A DNA stretch of 64,000 nucleotides, taken from Penium margaritaceum. Taxonomy: Eukaryota; Streptophyta; Zygnematophyceae; Desmidiales; Peniaceae. The DNA lies in assembly GCA_023375785.1 (NCBI GenBank), contig SZWC01001551.1:121955-185954 (forward strand), given 5' to 3'. The position numbers and the translations under genes are program-made. This document shows, piece after piece, positions 20,869 through 31,790 of this stretch (its first letter is position 1; each line of letters starts with the position of its first letter). Below the pieces are notes generated by a model. It had not been told where the DNA came from. It searched no databases and saw only the letters and a list, made by a program, of their open reading frames with translations.

Positions 20869-23373
20869 ATAATAGGTGCTTTCTCACATTTCTTCATGAT
20901 TTTAGTAGTTATACTACTGTGTATCTCCTTGCTTCCAAGGACCACTACTTTGACAGGTTCAAGGAGTTCAAGACAATGGTGGAGAACCAGACCGGCAAGA
21001 AGATCAAGGCGTTACGAAGCGACGGTGGCAAGGAGTACTTGAGCAAGGAGTCTCAGGACTTTCTCGCAACAGCTGGTATCAAGGCGCACTCCACTATGCC
21101 ATATTTGCCGCAGCAGAACGGTATAGCAGAAAGCACCAGCCGTACCATCGTTGAGTCGGCGCGCTCCATGTAGTACGCGGCTGACCTACGACTTTTGGGC
21201 CAAAGTCTTGAGCACTGTAGTCTACATGAAGAACTGAAGTCTAATTAAGGCATTGGAGCAGATGATACTCTACGAGGTGTGGGTCATCTTCACATGTTCG
21301 GCAGCTTGGCACAAATATACGTACCGAAGGAGAAGCCACACAAGTGGAACGCAAAGAGCGCGCAGATAGTGATTGGCTATGATGTGGTAAGTAAGGCCTA
21401 TCACGCTTACGAGAAGGATACAGGCCATGTCATCATCTTTACAGATGTCATCTTCAACAAAAGCAACGTCATTGACACCAATATCATTAGCAAATAGGTA
21501 GAAGAACCAGCAGATGACAAAGCAGTGGGAGTAGATACTTTTCCTAACCCTGTGTCTCCTAATCCTTCCTCCACTATGATTGTGGGAGAACCAATCTACT
21601 CTCCAATGTCTGATACAGCAGAGAAAGTAGTCTCATTGGTAGAAGCGGATGAAGAAGGAGATGCAGTACCACCAGTAGTAGCAGTTGTGTTAGTAGTACC
21701 ACGCTAGTCGCGCGCTAATGCTCCAGTACTAGGTCGCAGGTACCCTCTTAGGATGCACTACAAGCCTTATGAGCACGACCATTTCTGGATGCTGTAAAAA
21801 CCAAAACTGTTGAACGTCACAGTTACAGCGGAATTATATGAGCCAACGTCATACAAAGAGGCGATGTCTACACCAGATATAGCTGATTTGATGCAAGTTG
21901 TGCAGCAAGAGATACAGTCGCAACTCGACAACAGCACGTAGGAGCTGACTGAGCGTCTACCTGGATGCAAGGTGATCAAGTGCAAGTGGGTGTTTAAAAA
22001 GAAACTGGGAGTAGATGGCAACCTGGAAAAGTACAAGGTAATGCTGATTGCCAAGGGCTATTCGAAGTAGGTCGGTATTGACTACACATAAATCGTTACC
22101 CATATTATAAAGTTTACCTCTGTGCGCACATTCCTCTCGTATACAATAGCTTAGGACTTCAAGCTTCACTACATAGATGTCAAGACGGCATTCTTAAATG
22201 ATGACTTGGATGAAAAGGTATACATGGAACAGCCGGAGGCATTCATCATGGGTGACTAGGAACACCTGGTTTACAAGTTGCACAAGTCTCAAGCAAGCGT
22301 CGTGTACTTGGAACCAGAAGTTGAATGCGGTGTTGCAGTGCATGGGGTTTGAGCGCAACGAGTGTTACTAATGCATGTATGGTTGGCAGCATGAACCTGA
22401 GATCCTCTGTGTACATGACATGCTCCTCCTATCCAACAGCATGTTTACACTGTAGGAGTTCAAGGAGGCCATACAGGACCGCTTCCTGATGTCTGATCTC
22501 AGGGAGGCATCATACTTTGTCAGCATCCAGATGACGCATGATTCTAAATCATGCTCTCTCTTACTACAGGAGAGTTGCTACATCAAGAATATCCTACAGC
22601 GATTCGGCATGGTAGAGGCGAAACCCATCGGCATGCCCCCAGAGACGCGGCAGTACCTCGTGAGCTTCAATGGAGAAGTAGATGCAGCTGAGGGAGAGAA
22701 GTACTAGAGTACCGTCGACAGTTTCATGAAGTGGCTTCCAGGCCGGACCTTGCACAGGCTGTGAGCGTTGTGAACCAAAACATGGCTTATCCGAGACCTG
22801 AGTACCAGAAGGTAGTGAAGTGGATTTTTTACTACCTTGCTGGAATCATCAATGTTGGCATCACCTATAATAGCAATAAGAATAGTATCATCGGCTACAC
22901 AGATGCAGATTGGAATTCAAATCATGAGAACCGCAAGTCTATCTCTCCATATCTATTTCTCATGAATGGTGGTCCCATCAGCTAGTGTAGTAAGCGACAG
23001 GTAGTCGTGGCCACCTCAAGCACAGAATCTGAGTATTTCTCTCTCTATTTTGGAGCAAAGGAAGCAGTTTGGCTTTAGCATCTCATGCCGGAGATGAGTT
23101 GAATCGTAGTAGTTCCAGTTCCTATGCACGTTGACAACCGGTGCACAATCACATTCACCAAGAACCCTGAGTACCATGCTCATACCAAATACATCGACAT
23201 CGCCTATCACTTCACGAGGCACATGGTGAAGGAGGATACCAACAAGCTGGGATTCACTCTAACCAGCAAGCAGGTCAATAATTTGTGCACCAAGCCAGTG
23301 ACTCGTGAGAAGACGTAGTTTTGCATGAAGGCATGTGGGCTCAGTCCACTCTTACTCTGACAAAATGCGAGAT
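20869..23373 (+). pseudogene. Copia element C: heavily decayed integrase to RNase H
   Basis: It begins inside integrase (VIHDFSSYTT region about 20893-20925) directly at the outer end of A's LTR; its 5' half is not seen next to it. Integrase (FDRFKEFKTMVENQTGKKIK, PQQNGIAE), hinge, RT (KVIKCKWVFKKKLGVDGN region) and RNase H (YTDADWNSNHENRKSI, HFTRHMVKED) are all recognisable but split into at least ten open pieces. The YVDD box near 22405 is lost: the text goes from ILC to VHDMLLLSN. This is the most degraded copy in the window. A degraded polypurine tract precedes the LTR. Confidence 0.87.
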
Positions 23374-24109
23374 TATTGGGAAAGAGCCATTCGGCTCTGT
23401 TTCAGGTCCACGAGAGCAAGTTCCAAGGAGATAATAGATACATGCTCCAAACATCAATCTGACTGTACCATTGGAAAGATCAGGTGGCAATTTGTCCACG
23501 GTCTAAGTTTCAAGGTGAACCAATAGTCGGATTGGAATATGTACTTTTCCAAAGGTTCCGGGTCATGGATCGCCGATGTCTTGGTGACCATGGATGATGG
23601 CTCCATGCCTTATCCTAAGAAAAGAAAGAGGCAAGAGGTCCAGGGTCAAGACCTGATGGGAGAAATATCCCAAAAGATCATTGGTCTTAAGATTACCTTG
23701 TCAAGGTGTACTCACTAGGGTAAAGGTACCTCTCCTTACTTTTTGTGTGACGTGAGATACTTGTGTGCTAGCCATGGACACATGGCAATCCTCTATGGAA
23801 TTTAAGGTGATGTGACGACTGGGAGTGTGCCATGAGAGTATTCACTAGCTCTCTCGGTTGTGTGTGACTGGTCAGCCTGATTGCTGGGCTGATTTCCTCT
23901 CGTGTGTAAGATTGTGGACTCTAATATGTGAGCCTTAGCCTCCATGACTAAGTGGTATGGCTTGTGAGAGGGCTGGCTTGTCCAAGCTCTAGCTCTATAT
24001 GTACTCTATCATTTTTAGTGATTTAACAACTATTCTTTAGCACAGCTGATGCCCTTTCAGTCCCACGTGCTCGCTACTCGAAGGCTCCTTCTCTCCTCTA
24101 GATCAAACA
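23374..24109 (+). repeat. Element C 3' LTR
   Basis: 736 bp beginning TATTGGG (one change from TGTTGGG) and ending ATCAAACA. Full length but diverged. It ends against a Ty3/gypsy fragment. Confidence 0.92.
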
Positions 24110-24514
24110 TACGGATGGGCCAGCCTTCACGTGGGAGCCGGCTAAAGACATCCGTGTGCCGGTTGGCAAGTACAGGTTGATACTTGATGGTGAGATTGTA
24201 TTTCTATAGAAGGAGTACCCATTTACCGAGGATTCCTTTATGGTTCTTTGTAATAAGGAGCCACTAAAGAAGTTGAAGGTCAGTGAGAATGGTAAACGGC
24301 TTGTCGTTCTTGACATGGTCGCGGTATAACTGTATGGCCCATAAGACAGCCAAGCACTCCTTTTTCACTGGAGGGTATTTTGATTCAGTGGCACTAAGTA
24401 CTCGGCTTCCAAAATAGACTACCGGCTTCATGCCATCGTCAGATTTTTGGGACAAGATGACTCCAATACCCTCCTTTGAAAAGTCCGTAGTGATGATAAA
24501 TGGCAGCTTGAAAT
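24110..24514 (-). pseudogene. Ty3/gypsy RNase H fragment
   Basis: On the minus strand, reading from 24514 down: TTDFSKEGIGVILSQKSDDG, then VVYFGSRVLSATESKYPPVK, ECLAVLWAIQLYRDHV, KPFTILTDLQLL, a stop, and further WLLITKNHKGILGKWVLLL, a TAG, KYNLTIKYQPVLANRHTDVF and SRLP. This is the order of gypsy RNase H and tether (TTDAS..GIGAVLSQ, ECLAV.WA, TDHQPL, ADALSRLP), clearly different from the copia elements around it. Only about 400 bp remain, bounded on both sides by copia LTR ends, so C and D probably inserted into an older gypsy element. No LTR of that element is visible. Confidence 0.88.
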
Positions 24515-24834
24515 TGTTGGGAAAGGAGCCATCTGGCTTAGTTTGAGATCCATAGGAGAAAATTCCAGGAAACTACCAGATGCTTGCTCTGATTGCCCAT
24601 CCAACTTCACCATTGGAAAGATCAGGTGGTTATTTTTCTATAGTCCAAGTTTCAGGCCGATCCAACAGTTGGATTGGGATATATGAATTGATTTTGACGA
24701 ATGGCAATTTATCTACAGCACCCTAAATCCTAAACCCTAAACCTTAAACCCTGAACCCTAAACCCTAAACCCTAAACCCTTTGAGTCCCACATGCTCGCT
24801 GCTCGAAGGCTCCCTCCCTCCTCCAGATCCAATA
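24515..24834 (+). repeat. Element D 5' LTR with internal deletion
   Basis: It starts TGTTGGGAAAGG and ends GATCCAATA, followed by a primer-binding site (TGGTATAAGAGCC at 24837-24849). It is only 320 bp: the central part is missing and a telomere-like tract sits at the deletion point (24721-24780). Confidence 0.9.
24721..24780. repeat. Interstitial telomere-type repeat (CCCTAAA)n
   Basis: About 8.5 units of CCCTAAA, with single variants TCCTAAA, CCTTAAA and CCCTGAA, lie exactly between the left and right remnants of the D LTR. The complement is TTTAGGG, the common plant telomere unit. It is 60 bp long and internal, so not a chromosome end. Confidence 0.93.
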
Positions 24835-25134
24835 TTTGGTATAAGAGCCAAGTTCTGCCAGTTTCAGCTAGCTCAGGCCGTCACTTTGAAAGTGACATGT
24901 TAGGGTTAAACCTCGATTAAATTTGGCGATCGACCATGGGAGCTTCAAGCTGGCAAGATAATCTTTCGAACAAGGAATAATCGCGAAAATCCAACGGTCG
25001 GATTGAGAGTTATGATCAAAACGAGGTCGGCCAGGACTACACTCTTCTATATGAGTAAGACCGTCGCCTTGTGATGACCATAACTCTCTCGTTTCTTTGT
25101 CAGCTTTAAAAAGTGGCACATGCGAATTGTAGTA

Positions 25135-25808
25135 CCCTAGTGATCCTTGATTTCAAAAACCAGATATTTGTAAATTTGTGATCCTTAGTTTTGTTCAACT
25201 TTTACCGGGTTCAAATTAATTTGATGGGTTGTTAATTTCGTTCAACAGACTCTAGGTGGACTCTTCAATTCAGCGACTGGCCTAGTCCGATTTTTCCTTG
25301 TTCCACAAATTCGGCGCTCGTGTGGCTAGTGTGGGCCGACGTCACAGCAAAGTGGCACGCGAGCATTGTAGCATGATAGCAGGGCAGTGGACCAGTACAT
25401 CAACGGGACTGCGGGGCAGCGGGGCAGCCGGGCAGCCGGGCAGCCGGGTAGCCGGGCAGCCGGGCAGCCGGGCAGCCGGGCATCCGGGTAGCCGGGCTAC
25501 CAGGCAGCGGGACAGCGGGATAGCAGTAGAGCGAAAGAGTAGTGCTTTCCCGCTCTCTCGCTGCGGCGTTGCCGCGCTGCCTGTTTCCTTGCTTTTTGCG
25601 TTCAAACATGAAGGATTCTTCGCGTTTGAACCCTTAATAGATGGCATTCTAAACATGGCATCCCATAATTTAGCAATGAGTCCTTACATTAAATCATTCT
25701 ACTAAATAAATAATTTGCTGAATCCTTGATTTCAGCAAAACAAAAAATAATTCGTTCAAATTCGACGAGCCTTAAAAACATTATTATGAAAATTAAGAAT
25801 CAGTAGGG
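25135..25808. mobile_element. TIR/MITE-like element in the D leader, carrying a GC minisatellite
   Basis: TA (25133-25134) precedes CCCTAGTGATCCTTGATTTC, and AATCAGTAGGG precedes TA (25809-25810). The ends are imperfect inverted repeats of each other and match the inserts at 9497 and 32925. Uninterrupted leaders read ATTGTAGTATTTTTCC across the site, confirming a TA target. No transposase is evident. The interior differs from its relatives and holds a GC-rich tandem repeat at 25412-25500, unlike its AT-rich surroundings. Confidence 0.82.
25412..25500 (+). repeat. GGGCAGCC minisatellite with G-quadruplex pattern
   Basis: About eleven 8-bp units of GGGCAGCC, with variants GGGTAGCC and GGGCATCC, place GGG every 8 bases on the plus strand. 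This fits the G3-N5-G3-N5-G3-N5-G3 pattern several times over. The open frame across it is a repeat artefact. Confidence 0.88.
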
Positions 25809-26156
25809 TATTTTTTGTAATATTTCTATTGGTGTAAACATATGTACATTCCATCTATTCTTTTAGGAGAAACACCGTTTACTAGCTGGCTGGTCTAAGT
25901 TGGAGTAGGAATAGAAACATATCCTGTTTCCAAGAGGGTATATCTTTCAAAATCCCATGTTGATGACCCTGTTTCATGGGTCGGTCCGATAGGTTTTGAC
26001 CTGACTTTTCCAGTGGTGCACTCAGTTTTTCCATATTCTTAGTCTGCTGGCCTTTACAGTCTATTGTCTGTCAGACAGATTTCTGGCGTAAATAGCAGCA
26101 GAAGCAGTGATTGCGCCGCCACTCAAGGGCAGCGTCGAGCATCACAAAGGCGCAAA

Positions 26157-27060
26157 ATGGCAGCAGGAGGTGTGGTCACAGCACCCCAGCCCTTGGAGTG
26201 GGTTGAAAGACGTACCAATTTCACGTTTTGGAAGATCCGTACCCGCCTCCTTTTGGAGGAGAGGGGCTTGTGGGAGGTGGGGAGCAGCGACGAGTGCGCT
26301 CTGCCTCCACAGGCAAAAGGCATCACCGCAACGCAAGTGGTAGCGGAAAAGATGCCGCAGAAAGGTACAGCAGATGCAAGTTCATCTACAACGACAGCAT
26401 CGGCATATGAGGAGTGGAAGAAGAAGGACAGGCAAGTCTATAGGGTGCTTGTTAACACCATCTCCAGTCCGCATCTTCAGTACGTGAGTGACAAGGCTAC
26501 TGCAAAAGAGGGATGTGGCGCGTTATGCAAGAAGTATGAGAGTAAAGATCCTCCATTTCTCATGCTTTTGGAGGAGAAAATGATGGCGTTAAATATGCAA
26601 GGTGACGTAAGGATGGAGGCATACTTGGATACTACAAAGGAGTTAGAAAAGCAGTTGAAAGTGGCCGGCAATCCTGTGGAAGAGACGCGCTTCATCCTCC
26701 TCTTACTGAGGGGACTCCCAACGAGCTACGACATGGTGTGAGAGACACTGGAGTGGCAACGGACTCTTGACGTGGACTTCATCTTCATGTACCTGATGTA
26801 GGTGGAACTGCGTCACAATGTAGCAAAACGCAATGGTGGTAGCAGTAGTAAAGCAGCTTTTATGGCCATGGGCTCACGCAACCAGTAACAGCAGTAGTCT
26901 GCACTTCAGAGAGGCAAGAAGAAAGGCAAATGCCACTATTGCCACAAAAAGGGAAACTACAAGAAAGAGTGCTTCAAGGTCAAGAGGGACCAGAAGGGGC
27001 AGTAGTAGCAGCAGCAAAAGCAGCCATCTCCACACCAGTAGCAGCCGTGGTCATAACAGC
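26157..27060 (+). pseudogene. Element D gag
   Basis: ATG at 26157 in the family context CAAAATGGCAGCAGG. The N-terminal Gag (ERRTNFTFWKIRTRLLLEER) is open to 26741, where CGA has become TGA (SYDMV-stop; other copies read VRETLEC). Further stops follow. The knuckle at 26931-26972 has all three Cys but Asn in place of His (KKGNYKKEC). An upstream in-frame ATG at 26064 lies in leader sequence and is not the family start. Confidence 0.88.
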
Positions 27061-27904
27061 GTCAACAACATCAGTAGCAGTAGGACGAGGCTAGAGTGCA
27101 CCATTTTGGCAACATGAACATGGCAAAGGACTTGCACGACCGCCTCTTCATGGCGAAGTCTAATATGTCGTACGTGGAGAAGGCAGATCTCGCATGGTAA
27201 AAGGACTTAGGGTGTACCAACAGCCTGACGCATCCCAAGGAGTGGTTCACCTAGCTGTTATCCATCCATCTCCATCCTTTTGCAATGGGTGATGATCGGG
27301 TGGTGTATGCTGAGGGGATTGGGATTGTGGATATATGGTTAGAGACCCTGCGTGGCATTTAAATAAGAGTGTTAGATGACGTGCTGTATGTACCTGATGC
27401 TACATTCTACCTCCTCATACTCTCCTCTCTCACCAACACAGGAATACACGTCGTTTGTAGATGACTATAGCTACATCCTCAACAAGGACACTGGAGAGGA
27501 GTTGGCCAGGTCGGTGAAGGAGGGTAACATGTACTATCTGCTGGGGGCGATGAAGATCCCGCGTGAGTAGAGTCTTGCAGCAATTGTGCAGGTAACAGAT
27601 GGCGAGATCTGGCACTTACGCTATGGCCACATCAACATGCGCACCTTGCAGCAGCTTCAAGCGAAACAGATGGTGCGTGACCTGCCCATCATCTCCAACT
27701 TTGAGTAGTAGTTGTGCATCGGCTGTTTGTAAGGGAAGCAGCATCGCAAGGCATTCTTTGGAGCAGGAGAGCATGTGAAGGAGGTGCTGGAGCTGGTCCA
27801 CACAGACTTGTATAGCCCGCTCAAGACGCAAAGCTTTGAAGGCTCTTGGTATTTTCTGACCTTTATTGATGATTTTAGCCATTACACTGCTGTGTACTTT
27901 CTAT
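27061..27904 (+). pseudogene. Element D protease and truncated integrase
   Basis: Protease (MGDDRVVYAEGIGIVDIWLE) and the pre-integrase region are recognisable between stops. In the CIGC region the EQQ of other copies is two consecutive TAG codons (27706-27711). Integrase runs to YTAVYFL and then meets LTR sequence at 27905. The rest of integrase, RT and RNase H are absent. Confidence 0.85.
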
Positions 27905-28602
27905 AGGAAAGGGAGCCATCCGGCTCAGTTTCAGGTGCACAAGAGCTATTTTCAGGATACTACAACATGCCTGCTCTGATCGCCAGTCCGAGTTCACCAT
28001 TTCAGGCCGATCCAACAGTTGGACTGGGAGATATGAGATTTTGCAGTTTCCGGAGTCATGGACCGCCGATATCTAGGTCACCATGGGTGATGGCTCCATG
28101 CCTTAGCTTGAGAAAAGAAAAAGGCAAGAGGTCCAGGGTCAAGACCTGGTGGGAGAAATATCCAAAAAGGTACTTGGTCTTAGGATTGCTTTGTTAGAGT
28201 GTGCTGACTAGGATAAAGGTTCCCCTCCTTACTTTTACGGAGAGGTGAGATCTTTGTGTGCTAGCCATGGACACATGGCGATTCTCCATAGGATTTTGGG
28301 TGATGCGACCACTAGGAGTGTGCCATGAGAACATTCTCTAGCTCTCTAGGTCTAGTGTGACTGGTCAGCCTGATTGCTAGGCTGATTTCCTCCTTTGTGT
28401 GAGATTGTGGACTCTAGTGTATGAGCCTTAGCCTCCATGGCTAGGTGGTGTGGCTTGTGAGAGGACTGACTTGCCCAAGCTCTAACTCTATATATACTCC
28501 ATCATTTTGAGTGATTCAATAACCATTCTTCAGCACAACTGATGCCCTTTCATTCCCACATGCTGGCAGCTCCAAGGCTCCATCCGTCCTCCAGATCCAA
28601 CA
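27905..28602 (+). repeat. LTR shared by D (3') and F (5'), start truncated
   Basis: It begins AGGAAAGGGAGCC without the TGTTG end and runs to GATCCAACA at 28602, followed by a primer-binding site (CGGTACAAGAGCC at 28605-28617). A short deletion near 27990-28005 removes part of the first third. It closes D and opens F, so D and F are a tandem pair with one LTR between them. Confidence 0.85.
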
Positions 28603-29233
28603 TTCGGTACAAGAGCCAAGTTCTGCTAGTTTCAGCCTGCACAGGCTGTCACTTTGAAAGCGATGGATTAGGGTCAAATCTTGACCAAATTTGACAATGG
28701 ACCACATGAGCTTCAAGCTGGTAAGACAAGCTTTCTAATGAGTCCAAAATCGTGAAGATCCAACAGTCGGATAGAGAGTATGCTCAAACGAGGTCAGCCA
28801 GGGCTACACTCTTCTCTATGAGTACGACTATCGCTTGTGATGACCATGACTCTCTTGTTTCTTTGTCAAATTTAAAAAGTGGCACTTGCGAATTTTAGTA
28901 TTTTTCCTAAGCTTTCTATTGGTGGAAAATTATTTGAATTCCATTTATTCACAGGGAAGAAACGCCGTTAACAAGCTGGCTGGTCTGAGTTGGAGTAGGA
29001 GCAGAAGCATACCTTGTTTGCATGAGGGCATATCTTTGAGAATCCCCTTTTGATGATCCTGTTTTATGGGTCGATCTGATCTTTTTTATGTGAGGTTTTT
29101 CTTGTAGTGGGCTCAGTTTTTTGCTAGTATCTATCGTCCATTTTCTATAAGACAGATTTTTGGCAAAAGCAACAACAGTAGCAGGGGTTTCGCCGCCACC
29201 GAAGGACAACATTGAGCATCACCAAAGCTCAAA
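28603..29233 (+). other. Element F leader
   Basis: Leader matching the other copies, with scattered substitutions and small indels. No frame of interest. Confidence 0.82.
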
Positions 29234-30170
29234 ATGGCAGCAGCAGGCGTGGTCACAGCAGCCCAGCCCATGGACAGGCTGGAAGGACGCACTAACTTCA
29301 CCTTTTGGAAGATTTTTACCCGCCTCCTTTTGGATGAGAGGGGCTTGTGGGAGGTAGTGAGCGGCGACGAGCATGCTCAATCTCCACAGGCAAAAGGCAT
29401 CACCGCAGTACAGCTGGTGGCGGGGGTGATGCCACTGAAGGATGCAGCCGATGTAGGTTCATATGCAGCTCCACAAGTGGCATATGAGGAGAGGAACTAG
29501 AAGGGCAGGGAGGCCTACATGTTGCTTGTCAACACCATCTCCAACTCACATGTTCAGTACGTGAGTGATAAGGCTACTGTAAAGGAGGGATGGGACATGT
29601 TGTGCAAGAAGTATGAGAGCAAGGGTCCTGCATTCCTCATGCTTTCGGAGGAGAAGATGATGGCGCTGAAAATGCAGGGTGGCAAAGGAATAGAGGCATA
29701 CCTCGACAGGACAAAGGAGCTAGCGAAGCAGCTGAGAGCGGCAGGCAATCCCATGGAAGAGACGCACTTCATCCTCCTCTTGCTGAGGGGACTCCTAACT
29801 AACTACGACACGATATAAGAGACGCTAGAGTGCCAGTCAATACTCGACCTCGACTTCATGTGCACACACCTAGTATAGGTGGAATTTCGTCACAATACAG
29901 CAAAGTCCAATGGCGGTGGCAGCAGTGAAGCAGCTTTTGTAGCCACGAGCTCACGCAACCAGTAGCAGCAGCAACACTCTGGACAGTAGAGAGGCAAAAA
30001 GAAAGGGAAATACCACTACTGCGAGAAAGAGGGATATACAAAAAGGAGTGTTTCAAGCTCAAGAGGGACCAAAAGGAGTAGGAGCAGTTGCAGCAAAAAT
30101 AGCAGTCTCCAAAGTAGCAGCAGTAGCAGCAATCACAATAGTGTCAACAGCAGCAACAACAGTAGCAGCA
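29234..30170 (+). pseudogene. Element F gag
   Basis: ATG at 29234 in AAAATGGCAGCAGC. Gag is open for 88 codons (RTNFTFWKIFTRLLLDERGL), stops at TAG in the EEW(K) segment (29498, where other copies have TGG), and resumes from 29519 (VNTISNSHVQYVSDKATVKE). A stop at 29816 replaces CGA or CGT of VRETLEC. The knuckle near 30008-30050 reads YHYCEKEGYT, losing the first Cys and, through a 1-nt loss, the His. Many CAG to TAG changes lie in the Gln tract (30060-30165). Confidence 0.87.
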
Positions 30171-31790
30171 AAATCCGGCTCGTGTGCACCACTCTGGCAA
30201 CATTAATGTGGCCAAGGAGGTGCGCGACCATCTCTTCATGGTGAAATCCGACATGTGGGAGGTGGAGAACGCGGATCTTACATGGTACAAGGACTGAGGA
30301 TGTACCAAGAGCCTGACACATCACAAGGAGTGATTTACGCAGCTACTATCCATCCCTCCCCGTCCTATCGCTATATGTGTATGCTGAGGAGATTGGGATT
30401 GTGGAGATATTGTTGGAGATCCCATGTGGTATTGAAGTAGGACTGTTCCATGGCATAATATATGTACCTTTATCTCCTCTCTCACCAATACAGGACTGTA
30501 CGTCGTCTTTGATGTTGACTATAGCTACATCCTAAACAAGGACACTGGATAGGAGTTGGCCAGGTCGTTGAAGGAGGACAACATGTACCGCCTGCTGATG
30601 GCGACCAAGATCCCGCGTAAGCAGAGTATTGCACCAGTGGTGTAAGCAACATCGGCATCGCCAACAGATGGCGAGATCTGGCATGCACGCTATGGCCACA
30701 TTGGCATACGTGCCTTGCAATAGCTTCAAGCAAAGTAGATGGTGGGTGACTTACTCACCATCTCCAAATTTGAGCAGCTGTGCATCGGCTTTTTGGAAGT
30801 GAAGGAGCATCGTGAGGCATTCTCTGGAGCAGGGAGCGTGTAAACGAGGTGCTGGAGCTGGTCCACACAGACTTGTGTAGCCTGATGCAGACCTAGAGCT
30901 TTGGAGGCTCTAGGTATTTTTTATCTTCATTGATGATTTCAGCCTTTACACTGCTGTGTACTTCCTTGCTTCCAATGACTAGTGCTTTGATAGGTTCAAG
31001 GGATTCAAGGTAATGGTGGAGAACCGGACTGGCAAGAAGATCAAGGCGCTACGCAGCGACCACAGTGGAGAGAACCTGAGCAAGGAGTTCCAAGACTATC
31101 TCGTAGCAGCTGGCATCAAGACGCAGCGTACTGCACCATACTTGCCGCAATAAAACGGTATAGCAGAACACGCCAACCGCACCATCGTCGAGTCAGCGCG
31201 CTCCATGCTTCACGCACAATGGTCTACATCAAGAACCGCAGTCCAACAAAGGCGCTATAGCGGATGACGTCGTACGAGACGTGGTTTGGCAAGAAGCCGA
31301 ACGTGGGTCATCTTCACACGTTTGGCAGCTTGGCACACATGCATGTGCCAAAAGGAGAAGGGACAGAAGTGGGACGCAAAGAGCGTGCAGATGCTGATGA
31401 TCGACTATGACGTGGCAAGCAAGGCCTATCGCCTTTATGAAAGAGATACAGGCCACATCATCATCAATATTGTCTGTGAAGAGGCAGCAGGTCCAGCAAC
31501 TGACAAACCAGTAGAAGTAGACATTTTCCTTGACCCTGTCTCTCCTGATCCTTCCTCCAATCTGACAATGGGAGAATCAGTTTACTCTGTCATGTCTAAT
31601 GTAGCAGATACAACGGCCTCATATGCAGAAGCAGAGGAAGGAGATGCAGCACCAGTCGCAGCAGCAGTTGTGCCAGTAGTAACGCGCCAGTCACCCGCGA
31701 ATGCTCCAACACCAGGTCGCAGGTTCCCTCTCTGGGTGAGTTATAAGCCTGGTGAGCGTTGCCATTTCTGGATGCTACAGACACAATAAC
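30171..31790 (+). pseudogene. Element F protease, integrase and hinge
   Basis: Protease and pre-integrase motifs survive in short pieces. The Asp-Ser-Gly site is damaged (WYKD followed by TGA at 30297). Integrase pieces include FDRFKGFKVMVENRTGKKIK, LRSDHSGENLSKEF and the block ending TPYEAWFGKK (here TSYETWFGKKPNVGH). About 70 bp is missing near 31210, where AARLTYDFW should be. The hinge from 31460 to 31790 is open and ends at TAA in the QKPEQMN segment. Confidence 0.85.

Larger units (their letters stand above)
24835..26156 (+). other. Element D leader, split by a TIR element
   Basis: The leader matches the other copies up to about 25134 (GCGAATTGTAG-TA) and resumes at 25809 (TATTTTTTGTAATATTTC), reaching the gag start at 26157. 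The 674-bp insertion between is described separately. Confidence 0.87.

Noticed and set aside
24110-24262. A separate plus-strand gene (TDGPAFTWEP frame)
   Set aside because: The minus strand of the same bases continues the gypsy RNase H and tether (WLLITK to SRLP), which explains it better.
24721-24780. A true chromosome end
   Set aside because: Only 60 bp, with LTR sequence on both sides and tens of kilobases beyond.
25298-25705. 135-codon frame over the GC minisatellite
   Set aside because: Most of it is translated tandem repeat within a TIR element; no family features.
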